From contig CAADUO010000053.1 of NCBI GenBank assembly GCA_900752215.1, forward strand, positions 1 through 34,212: a stretch of 34,212 nucleotides of DNA, in the 5' to 3' direction. The notes beneath the pieces were generated by a model, which worked only from the letters and a program-made list of their open reading frames with translations, searched no databases and was not told the origin of the DNA. Origin of the DNA: an uncultured Collinsella sp. (GTDB lineage Bacteria; Actinomycetota; Coriobacteriia; Coriobacteriales; Coriobacteriaceae). The translations under genes were made by a program, and so were the position numbers. Shown here one piece after another: positions 7,869 through 14,532 of this stretch; within the stretch, counting starts at the first letter, position 1; every line of letters begins with the position of its first letter.

Positions 7869-7951
7869 AACAGTGTCGCTTGGTGCGGGCGAGCCTATGT
7901 GTTTGCCCGCATCTACCCCGAGGTGGGGCACGTGCCCCCAAAGGAAAGGAA

Positions 7952-8257
7952 ATGAACATGGTCAAGATTTTGTGCTGCTGCGGCAATGGTCTTGGAAGCA
8001 GCTTTGCCTGCCAGATGGCTATTGAGCAGGTCATGAAGAAGCTCGGGGTCCAGTGCAAGATGGACCACGACAGCGTTTCCAGCGCCGCGGGCGCCTCTAA
8101 GGGCTTCGACATGATCGTCGCTGCCGAGAACTTCAAGACGCAGATCGAGAGCTACAACACCGGTCTTCCCTGCGTGTTCCTCAAGCGTCTTGTCGATAAG
8201 AAGGAAATCGAGGAAAAGCTGACCCCGGTGCTCAAGGAGATGGGCGTCCTAGAGTAA
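7952..8257 (+). CDS. PTS sugar transporter subunit IIB (ascorbate/lactose-type fold)
   Basis: This 101-residue protein carries the phospho-Cys loop CGNGLGSSF near its N terminus, with Cys10 as the expected phosphorylated residue, as in SgaB/UlaB. Unusually, it is the last of three consecutive cysteines (8-10). IIB accepts phosphate from IIA and donates it to the sugar bound by the membrane IIC. Two in-frame starts, ATG 7952 and ATG 7958, share the AAGGAAAGGA ribosome site; the first is given here, and the second would be two residues shorter. Confidence 0.9.
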   Translation: MNMVKILCCCGNGLGSSFACQMAIEQVMKKLGVQCKMDHDSVSSAAGASKGFDMIVAAENFKTQIESYNTGLPCVFLKRLVDKKEIEEKLTPVLKEMGVLE

Positions 8258-8311
8258 GGGCCTCTTCGCCTAGATTGATAGAAATGTACATGAGAAAAAG
8301 GGGTGTACAAC

Positions 8312-9619
8312 ATGGCTGTTCTTGAGTTTATTATCAATAACATCCTGACGCAGGCCGCCGTTGTTATCGGTCTCGTCGCCTGCCTGGGCCTTGTGCTTCA
8401 GAAGAAGTCGGCCAACGATGTGTTGCTCGGCACGTTTAAGACGATGCTCGGCTTCCTTGTTCTGGCTGCCGGCTCGAGCGTCATGCAGGGCTCTCTTGCC
8501 TACTTTGGCGATATGTTCAACTCCGCCTTCGGCTTCAACGGCATGACCGCCGTCGTCGCTTCCATCGAGGGCATCAACGGTCAGGCAATGACCGACCTCG
8601 GCCTTGGCTCCGAGATCGCCATCTGCCTCGCTGGCATCTTCGTGGTGAACATCATTCTCGCTCGTTTCACCAAGTTCAAGTATGTGTTCCTGACTGGCCA
8701 GGCCCTTCTGTGGGAGTCCACGCTCTGCGTCGTGTTCGCCTTCTTCTGCGGTCTGCGCGGTATCCCCCTGATCGTCGTCAGCTCCATCGTCGGTGGCGCC
8801 TTCGCTACCCTCATGCCTGCCTTCGCTCAGCCCGTTGTCCGCAAGATCACCGAGTCCGATGACATCGCCCTGGGTCACTTCTGCACCTTTGGCTATATGT
8901 TCACCGCCCTTATCGCAAGCATCACCAAGAAGCTCGCTGGCGGCAAGGAGTCCAAGTCCACCGAGGACCTCGAGATTCCGCAGTCCCTGTCCTTCCTCCA
9001 GGATACCTACGCTGCTGTCGGCCTGGTCATGATCGTTTTCTACCTGGTCGTCGCTGCTTTCGCTGGTCCCGCTGCTGCTGCTGACTACTGCGGCGCCACC
9101 AACTTCATGGTCTACGCTTTCCTCCAGGCCATGCAGTTCGTCGTCGGTCTGTACGTCCTGCTCGCCGGCGTCCGCCTGCTGCTCGCCGAGCTCGTCCCCG
9201 CCTTCCAGGGCATCTCGATGAAGCTCGTCCCCGATGCGCGCCCCGCTCTGGACTGCCCTGTCCTGTTCACCTATGCCCCTAACGCCGTTATCTTCGGCTT
9301 TGTGTTCACCACGCTTGGCTCGCTGATCGGCATGGCTATCACCGGCCTCATGGGCACCCTCGTCATCCCCGGTGTTATGTCCAACTTCTTCGCCGGCGGC
9401 ACTGCTGGTGTCTTCGGTAACGCCATCGACGGTCGTCGCGGCGCCATCATCGGCTGCATCTTCCACGGCATCTTCATCATGATCCTGCCTGCGCTCCTGT
9501 CCCCGATGCTCGCTCAGATTGGCTTCGTGAACATGACCTGCACCGACGTCGACACCGTCGTCACCGGCTTCTTCTTCATGGCCATCAAGTCCATCCTCAG
9601 CGTCTTTGGTATCGCATAA
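8312..9619 (+). CDS. PTS ascorbate-family subunit IIC (UlaA/SgaT-like permease)
   Basis: This 435-residue integral membrane protein has ten or more hydrophobic segments and begins VLEFIINNILTQAAVVIGLVACLGLVLQKKSANDVLLGTFKTMLGFLVL, which matches the start of UlaA-type carriers including the KKS and GT.KT.LGF elements. It translocates and phosphorylates sugar with the IIA and IIB encoded upstream. No lactonase, decarboxylase or epimerases of the L-ascorbate pathway lie nearby, so ascorbate is not established as the substrate. ATG 8312 is chosen because AAGGGG lies just upstream; GTG 8303 is an alternative. Codon use is again strongly C-ending, as in the aldolase gene. Confidence 0.92.
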   Translation: MAVLEFIINNILTQAAVVIGLVACLGLVLQKKSANDVLLGTFKTMLGFLVLAAGSSVMQGSLAYFGDMFNSAFGFNGMTAVVASIEGINGQAMTDLGLGSEIAICLAGIFVVNIILARFTKFKYVFLTGQALLWESTLCVVFAFFCGLRGIPLIVVSSIVGGAFATLMPAFAQPVVRKITESDDIALGHFCTFGYMFTALIASITKKLAGGKESKSTEDLEIPQSLSFLQDTYAAVGLVMIVFYLVVAAFAGPAAAADYCGATNFMVYAFLQAMQFVVGLYVLLAGVRLLLAELVPAFQGISMKLVPDARPALDCPVLFTYAPNAVIFGFVFTTLGSLIGMAITGLMGTLVIPGVMSNFFAGGTAGVFGNAIDGRRGAIIGCIFHGIFIMILPALLSPMLAQIGFVNMTCTDVDTVVTGFFFMAIKSILSVFGIA

Positions 9620-9659
9620 GGATTCTTGTAGCGCCTGACGAAGGTCCAAGTCTTTCTTT

Positions 9660-9710
9660 AAGGGGGTTGTTCCTGTGCCTGGTCCCCGGCAGGGGAACAA
9701 CCCCTTTCGT
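9660..9710 (+). terminator. Terminator after the PTS operon
   Basis: A stem of about 13 bp with one bulge pairs 9660-9673 with 9694-9707 around a 20-base loop, followed by a short T-containing tail. It separates the PTS operon from the TPR gene. Confidence 0.7.
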
Positions 9711-9735
9711 TTATTACTGCTAGTGGAGGTTTCCA

Positions 9736-10128
9736 ATGGGTTTGTTTGGATTTGGCAAGAAAAAGGAGAAGGTGGCCTCCGCTGCAGCCGAGACCGCACC
9801 CGTTCTCGATCGAGATGCCGTTCTCGACGCCGTTAAGGCAAAGCGTTCCGAGCTCGAGGGCAAGGAGGGCGTCGCTGCCGCAAACGTTCTAAACGAGATT
9901 GGCAAGCTTTATGCCGATGCCAACATGGTCGACGAGGCCGTTGAGGCATACGAGCAAAGCCTGGAAGTCAATCGCACGATGGGCAAGGCGTCTGCGGCAC
10001 TGGTCAAGCTGTACAACAAGAAGCGTGCGGCTGCCGCCGAAGCGAAAGACGATGAGGCTATCAAGTATTACATGGACAAGGTTACCGAGATGCTTGCTAT
10101 CTCCAAAGACCAGCTTCGTGGCAAATAA
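9736..10128 (+). CDS. Small TPR-like protein
   Basis: This 130-residue, mostly helical protein has a Lys-rich N terminus (GFGKKKEKV) and one clear tetratricopeptide-like unit around residues 50-85 (NEIGKLYADANMVDEAVEAYEQSLEVNRTMGKASAALVKLY), which reads as helix pairs for protein binding. No signal or membrane segment is seen. A TGGAGG site lies upstream. It lies 26 bases before the kinase-aldolase fusion and is probably co-transcribed with it. The biochemical role is unknown. Confidence 0.75.
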   Translation: MGLFGFGKKKEKVASAAAETAPVLDRDAVLDAVKAKRSELEGKEGVAAANVLNEIGKLYADANMVDEAVEAYEQSLEVNRTMGKASAALVKLYNKKRAAAAEAKDDEAIKYYMDKVTEMLAISKDQLRGK

Positions 10129-10154
10129 TCGGGTAGTAAGAAGGGTTTCCCAGC

Positions 10155-11459
10155 ATGGAAAAGACGCTGATTTTGCTTGCCGGACCTCCGGCTACGGGCA
10201 AAACCGATTTGGCAGATCGCATCAAGGCTCGCCATACGTCCGAGAGCTTTTTGAGCGTCTCGCTTGATGATGTTAAGGAAGAGTATTGGGATACGTACGG
10301 CTTTAACAATGCCGAGGAAAAGGCTCAGGTTGATGCGAACGCTCTTCAGGAGTGGTTTCGTCGCCTCGATGTCGCCATGGCGGATGGGCCGCAGATTATG
10401 TGCGATTATCCGTTCTCCGCCAAGCAGCACGACAGGCTCGCTGAGCTGGCGGACAAGCACGGCTACCGTGTGCTCACGATTCGTCTTGTCGCCGATCCCG
10501 TTATGATCAGCAAGCGCTACCGTGCTCGCGATCTTAAGCCGACGCGTCATCTTGCGCACATTGTGACGCATTATCACAAGGGCGATGTGCTCGAAGATCG
10601 TAGCAAGGGCGACGACCTGGTCGATTTGGATATCCTTGTCGACCGCATCAAAAACCGCGGCTATGATACGTTTGAGCTGGGTCATACCATTGAGCTTGAC
10701 GTGACCAATGTCGATACCGTTGACTATCCGGGCTTTTTGGCCAAGGTCGATGAGTATCTGGACGATCCTTCGTCGGTTGCCGCCATTGCCGCCAAGGCGG
10801 GGGCAGAGTTTACTGATGAGGACCTCTGCTCGCGCATTGACTACACATTGCTTAAGCCGACGGCGACCTGGGACCAGATTGATGCCATTTGTGCCGAGGC
10901 ATTCGAGTACGGTTGTGCCAGCGCATGCATCCCGCCTTCGTATATCGCCCGTGCTCACAAGGCCTATCCCGACCTTGCGCTCACCACGGTCATCGCTTTC
11001 CCGCTTGGCTATATGACGAGCGCTGCGAAAGCCGCCGAAGCGGCCGATGCCTACGCCAACGGTGCCTCCGAAATCGACATGGTGATTGACCAGGGCATGG
11101 TCAAAGCCCGCGATTACCAGGCCATCGAGGACGATATTCGAGCCGTGCGCGAGGCCGTGCCCAATGCGACGCTCAAGGTCATTGTCGAAACGTGCTATTT
11201 GGCGCAGGAAACCAAAAAGCCGATCTGTCATGCCGTCGAGGCTGCCGGCGCAGACTTTATTAAGACGTCTACGGGCTTTGGTACGGCTGGTGCCCAGGTT
11301 GAGGATGTCTATCTGTTTGCTCAAGAGTTGGGCGGCCGTGTAAAGGTCAAGGCATCGGGCGGCGTTCGCACGAAAGAAGATCTTGCACTTATGTCCGGCG
11401 CCGGTGCCGATCGTATCGGCGCGAGTGCCAGCCCGCGCAAGCTTTTCGGCGCGCGCTAG
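10155..11459 (+). CDS. Fusion of P-loop kinase and deoxyribose-phosphate aldolase (DeoC)
   Basis: This 434-residue protein joins two enzymes. Residues 1-200 form a small P-loop ATPase/kinase of the AAA_33 or zeta-toxin-like type, with Walker A GPPATGKT (10-17) and a DD pair (38-39) where such kinases place a catalytic acid. Residues 220-434 are a deoxyribose-phosphate aldolase with Asp308 (EIDMVID), Schiff-base Lys370 (DFIKTSTG) and proton-relay Lys399 (VKVKASGGVRT). The aldolase converts 2-deoxyribose 5-phosphate to glyceraldehyde 3-phosphate and acetaldehyde. The inference is that the N-terminal half makes its substrate by phosphorylating a free sugar, but the kinase substrate is not readable from sequence. 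No frameshift is present. An AAGGG site precedes the ATG, and the gene lies close behind the TPR gene. Confidence 0.88.
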   Translation: MEKTLILLAGPPATGKTDLADRIKARHTSESFLSVSLDDVKEEYWDTYGFNNAEEKAQVDANALQEWFRRLDVAMADGPQIMCDYPFSAKQHDRLAELADKHGYRVLTIRLVADPVMISKRYRARDLKPTRHLAHIVTHYHKGDVLEDRSKGDDLVDLDILVDRIKNRGYDTFELGHTIELDVTNVDTVDYPGFLAKVDEYLDDPSSVAAIAAKAGAEFTDEDLCSRIDYTLLKPTATWDQIDAICAEAFEYGCASACIPPSYIARAHKAYPDLALTTVIAFPLGYMTSAAKAAEAADAYANGASEIDMVIDQGMVKARDYQAIEDDIRAVREAVPNATLKVIVETCYLAQETKKPICHAVEAAGADFIKTSTGFGTAGAQVEDVYLFAQELGGRVKVKASGGVRTKEDLALMSGAGADRIGASASPRKLFGAR

Positions 11460-11468
11460 AGGCAGTCT

Positions 11469-11496
11469 GGGGCATTCTTTGCATAAAGAATGCCCC
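11469..11496. terminator. Perfect hairpin after the kinase-aldolase gene
   Basis: A perfect 12-bp stem (11469-11480 with 11485-11496) with a 4-base loop starts ten bases after the stop codon. It lacks a T run, so it may end transcription weakly or protect the 3' end of the mRNA. Confidence 0.55.
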
Positions 11497-11565
11497 AAGA
11501 TGGTGGTGAGTCGGTGGAGTATGCTCGGCTGGAGTGGAATATACGCGGGCAGCGTTATCGATGTG

Positions 11566-11605
11566 TGTCTTTTGAGATTTTGCAGATAACATCTATTAAA
11601 AGACA
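11566..11605. promoter_or_regulatory. Inverted repeat upstream of the GntR/UTRA gene
   Basis: TGTCTTTT at 11566-11573 and AAAAGACA at 11598-11605 are perfect inverted copies with a 24-base AT-rich spacer, just ahead of the regulator gene at 11652. They may be an autoregulatory operator; the spacing is wide for one dimer. Confidence 0.35.
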
Positions 11606-11651
11606 GCACCTGATATCAAGGATTTAGAGAATTAGTCCAGATAGGGGAGGG

Positions 11652-12392
11652 ATGATGACCGATACGTCTGAGCTCGATTTTAGCGGCAAGGAACAGCTGT
11701 ACTCTCAGCTGTACGATATCTTGTTCCAGGGAATTACGAGCGGTGCCTACAAGATTGGCGATTACATTCCCTCCGAAAGCGATCTTATGAAGCGCTATGA
11801 CGTTTCGCGTGCAACGGCGCGCAAAGCGATGGAGCTGCTTTCTAATAATGGCTTGATTGAGAAGAAGCGCGGCCGCGGATCCGAGGTTATTGCCAACGTG
11901 CCACTTAGCTCGCCTAAGCGTGTCTCGAGCTATATCAAAAAGAATGTGGACGAGTTTGCAGTGCCTCAAAAACGTTTGATTGAGTCTGGCGTTGTAACCA
12001 TGCCCCAGCACGTTGCCCACGAGCTGGGCTTGGCTGAGGGCACAAAGGCCTTTTGCCTTCGCCGTGTGCGCGTGTCGGGCGATCGCTCATTCTATCTGGA
12101 GACGATTTATTACGAAGACGGTTATGTCCCGCATATTGCGGAGCGCGACTTTTCCAAGGAATCGCTTCGCTCTTATCTCAATAACTCGTGCGATATTCGC
12201 TGGAGCCGTGTGAGCCAAAAGATTGGAGCTTGCGTTGCTACCGACGAGCAGGCCGAGCTTTTGGGCATCAGCGCCGGTGCTCCGTTGCTTAACATTACGA
12301 GGGTTTCTCATGACCAGCAGAATGTGCCCCGTGAGTATGTGGAGTCGTTCTACCGCGCCGACCTCTATCACCTCGAGATCGAACTCGATTAA
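11652..12392 (+). CDS. GntR family transcriptional regulator (HutC/UTRA type)
   Basis: This 246-residue regulator has an N-terminal winged helix (about 14-80; the recognition region reads IPSESDLMKRYDVSRATARKAMELL) and a C-terminal UTRA ligand domain (about 95-240), whose usual ligands are sugar phosphates or similar metabolites. Tandem ATG codons at 11652 and 11655 follow a GGGGAGG site, so the start could shift by one codon. It lies between the kinase-aldolase gene and transaldolase and is the only regulator in the island, so it probably senses an intermediate of the pathway and controls some of the neighbouring promoters. Whether it represses or activates is unknown. Confidence 0.9.
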   Translation: MMTDTSELDFSGKEQLYSQLYDILFQGITSGAYKIGDYIPSESDLMKRYDVSRATARKAMELLSNNGLIEKKRGRGSEVIANVPLSSPKRVSSYIKKNVDEFAVPQKRLIESGVVTMPQHVAHELGLAEGTKAFCLRRVRVSGDRSFYLETIYYEDGYVPHIAERDFSKESLRSYLNNSCDIRWSRVSQKIGACVATDEQAELLGISAGAPLLNITRVSHDQQNVPREYVESFYRADLYHLEIELD

Positions 12393-12427
12393 GGGGTTCT
12401 CCGTCCCGCTCTGACGCGGCGGCACTT

Positions 12428-12484
12428 TTGACAAACAATTCAGTCCGTACATTTCTATATCATCATGTATGTAAGGAGTACATT
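12428..12484 (+). promoter_or_regulatory. Transaldolase promoter region
   Basis: A perfect TTGACA box occurs at 12428-12433; the matching -10 is weak (TTCTAT at 12453 is the best nearby candidate, at 19 bases). An inverted TACAT/ATGTA pair and the heptamer GTCCGTA (12443) lie between it and the AAGGAG ribosome site, a possible binding site for the adjacent GntR regulator. Confidence 0.4.
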
Positions 12485-13189
12485 ATGGCAATCAAGGTAT
12501 TTGCCGACGGTGCCAATCTCGAGGGCATGCTCGACATGGCCGAGAACGGTAACGTTCAGGGCTTTACGACTAATCCCTCGCTTATGAAGGCGGGTGGCGT
12601 GACCGATTACCGCGAGTTCGCCAAGACCGTGCTCGAGCACATCACCGATGTCTCGGTTTCGTTTGAGGTCTTTGCGGACGATGAGGCGGGCATGGAGGCC
12701 GAGGCTCGCGAGATTGCGACTTGGGCTGACAATGTGTATGTCAAGATTCCCGCACTCAATACCAAGGGTGAGTCGACCGCGGCGCTCGTTAAGCGCCTTT
12801 CTGCCGACGGCATTAAGGTAAACGTTACGACGATCTTTACTCCCGAGCAGGTCGATGAGTTTGTGGACGCTGTCTCCGCTGAGACGCCGTCTATCATCTC
12901 CATCTTTGCCGGCCGTATTGCCGATACCGGTGTTGATCCGCTGCCGTTGATGGCTGAGTCTGTCAAAAAGGCCGCGGCAAAGCCGCAGTGTGAGGTGCTC
13001 TGGGCATCTACCCGTGAGCTGCTGAATATCTATCAGGCCGAGTCCGTGGGGTGCCAGATCATTACGGTTCCCAACGGCATTCTGGCCAAGCGCAAGAACG
13101 TCGGTAAGGACCTCATGGAGTATTCGCTCGACACCGTTAAGGGTTTCGCGCGTGATATCGAAACGCTTGGATTCCACATCCTGCCGTAA
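12485..13189 (+). CDS. Transaldolase (small, fructose-6-phosphate aldolase-like family)
   Basis: This 234-residue TIM-barrel enzyme contains the N-terminal signature GFTTNPSLM (26-34) and Schiff-base Lys87 in VYVKIPA. It belongs to the short TalC/Fsa group and probably transfers dihydroxyacetone units between sugar phosphates in the non-oxidative pentose phosphate pathway, or acts as a fructose-6-phosphate aldolase. The ATG at 12485 has a strong AAGGAG site; an in-frame ATG at 12428 falls inside the promoter-like box and is rejected. It precedes transketolase genes, completing a pentose-hexose interconversion module. A second, decayed member of the family lies just downstream. Confidence 0.92.
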   Translation: MAIKVFADGANLEGMLDMAENGNVQGFTTNPSLMKAGGVTDYREFAKTVLEHITDVSVSFEVFADDEAGMEAEAREIATWADNVYVKIPALNTKGESTAALVKRLSADGIKVNVTTIFTPEQVDEFVDAVSAETPSIISIFAGRIADTGVDPLPLMAESVKKAAAKPQCEVLWASTRELLNIYQAESVGCQIITVPNGILAKRKNVGKDLMEYSLDTVKGFARDIETLGFHILP

Positions 13190-13270
13190 CCGGACAAGCC
13201 GAATCGTCCATATCGGTTGATGGCAGAAGGAGTAAGGGTCGTCGTTGCCTGTACGGCGGCGACTCGTAAT

Positions 13271-13318
13271 GCCCCAAGTTGGCAAAGGCTCCTGGCTTTT
13301 GTTGACTTGGGGCTTTTG
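13271..13318 (+). terminator. Terminator after transaldolase
   Basis: A perfect 9-bp stem (13271-13279 with 13305-13313) with a T-rich 25-base loop is followed by TTTTG. Nothing else is recognised between 13190 and 13270. Confidence 0.65.
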
Positions 13319-13359
13319 TGTTTTAGGGTGAAATTACCGCCTGGCACGCCATCTTAAAA

Positions 13360-13639
13360 ATGAAGAACGTAGGCGTTGCCGTCTGTACCTTGGGTATCGC
13401 CTACGCGTATATGGCCCAGAAGGCGATTCAAAATGAATGCGCCGCCTGTGGCATTGAGCGCAAGGTTGAGACCAGGGCGGCCTGGGTATCGAGAAGGAGC
13501 TGACGCAGGAAGACGTTGACTCCACCGACATCGCGACCGTGCCTATGGCCGCGCTCAAGAAGTGGCTGCACTACCCGCTGACCGATCAAGGCCTCGCCTC
13601 CTTCGAGGATGGCTGGAAAAGGTCCTCGCGCGGGCTTAA
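13360..13639 (+). pseudogene. Decayed chimera: fructose-type PTS IIB start joined to a transaldolase C terminus
   Basis: From ATG 13360 the reading begins MKNVGVAVCTLGIAYAYMAQ, matching the phospho-Cys loop region of fructose-type PTS IIB (usual form CPTGIAHTYMAAE), and continues to ACGIERKVET. A one-base loss at about 13473 shifts the frame; the next frame resumes with QGGLGIEKELTQEDVDSTD, the following IIB element. Without a gap this runs into IATVPMAALKKWLHYPLTDQ and then GLASFEDGW, which matches the C terminus of short transaldolases (compare MTEHPLTTKGLKTF). A second one-base loss near 13617 hides the ending WKKVLARA and stop at 13637. An internal deletion must have fused two neighbouring genes before or while frameshifts accumulated. 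Confidence 0.7.
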
Positions 13640-13651
13640 ACGAGTGAATTG

Positions 13652-13683
13652 CCCCGGCCGCATCATCCAGTGCCGGGGTTGTT
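13652..13683 (+). terminator. Short GC hairpin ahead of transketolase
   Basis: A 7-bp stem, CCCCGGC (13652) with GCCGGGG (13672), is followed by TTGTTCT. It is a weak terminator, perhaps the original one of the decayed gene, or an attenuator in the transketolase leader. Confidence 0.45.
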
Positions 13684-13701
13684 CTCAAGAGAGGAATTCG
13701 T

Positions 13702-14532
13702 ATGACCAACCAGGAGCTGGCGAAGGTCGCCAATGAGGTCAGGAAGGGTGTCGTGACTGCGGTTCACGCCGCCAAGTCGGGGCATCCGGGCGGATCGCTT
13801 GGCGCCGCCGATATTATGACCTACCTCTACTTTGAGGAAATGGATGTTGACCCGGCGAATCCGAGCCGCGCTGAGCGCGATCGCTTTGTGCTCTCCAAGG
13901 GACATTGCGCTCCGGCACTCTACGCCGCGCTCGCCGAGCGCGGGTTCTTTCCCAAAGATGAGCTCGAGACGCTCCGTCATATCGGCAGCCGCCTGCAGGG
14001 TCATCCCAATATGAATGACACGCCGGGCGTCGACATGTCTACCGGATCGCTCGGTCAGGGTATCTCCGCCGCGGTTGGAATGGCACTTGCCGCAAAGCAC
14101 TGGGGTGACAATTACCGCGTCTACACGCTGTTGGGCGACGGCGAGTGCGAGGAAGGCCAGGTGTGGGAGGCGGCTATGTTCGCCGGCAACCACGACCTGG
14201 ATAACCTCGTCGCTATCGTCGATCACAATGGCCTGCAAATTGACGGTAGTATCGACGAAGTTAACTCGGCTATGCCGCTTGCCGACAAGTTCCGCGCCTT
14301 TAAGTGGCATGTGATCGAGCTCGCCGACGGTAACGACATGGCGCAGATTGCCGCCGCCTTTGCCGAGGCCCGCAAAGTGAGCGCCTCGCCTGTGGCCATT
14401 ATCGCCGAGACGGTGAAGGGCAAGGGCGTTTCCTTTATGGAAAACCAGGTGGGCTGGCACGGCAAGGCACCCAACGATGAACAGTTTGAGCAGGCCATGG
14501 CCGAGCTCGCAGCAGCAGGGGAGGAGCTCTAA
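13702..14532 (+). CDS. Transketolase, N-terminal (thiamine diphosphate-binding) subunit
   Basis: This 276-residue protein is the first half of a split transketolase. It contains SGHPGG (26-31) near the substrate site and the ThDP/metal motif beginning GDGECEEGQ (145-153) and ending about 30 residues later with VDHNG. Split transketolases are common in bacteria where the two halves assemble. A GAGAGGA site precedes the ATG. Its stop codon overlaps the start of the C-terminal subunit by one base (TAATG), so the halves are translationally coupled. It links pentose phosphates to glycolysis. Confidence 0.93.
   Translation: MTNQELAKVANEVRKGVVTAVHAAKSGHPGGSLGAADIMTYLYFEEMDVDPANPSRAERDRFVLSKGHCAPALYAALAERGFFPKDELETLRHIGSRLQGHPNMNDTPGVDMSTGSLGQGISAAVGMALAAKHWGDNYRVYTLLGDGECEEGQVWEAAMFAGNHDLDNLVAIVDHNGLQIDGSIDEVNSAMPLADKFRAFKWHVIELADGNDMAQIAAAFAEARKVSASPVAIIAETVKGKGVSFMENQVGWHGKAPNDEQFEQAMAELAAAGEEL

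Noticed and set aside
8312..9619. Naming the PTS genes ulaA/ulaB/ulaC with ascorbate as substrate
   Set aside because: Family membership is clear but the ascorbate catabolic enzymes are missing and the neighbours are aldolases, so the substrate-specific names were left out.
8270..9799. 509-residue minus-strand frame opposite the PTS IIC gene
   Set aside because: It reads as a highly acidic Asp/Glu/His-rich composition, the typical antisense shadow of a hydrophobic membrane protein gene.
10068..11609. 513-residue minus-strand frame opposite the kinase-aldolase fusion
   Set aside because: The plus strand encodes two recognisable enzyme domains with all catalytic residues; the antisense frame shows no motif.
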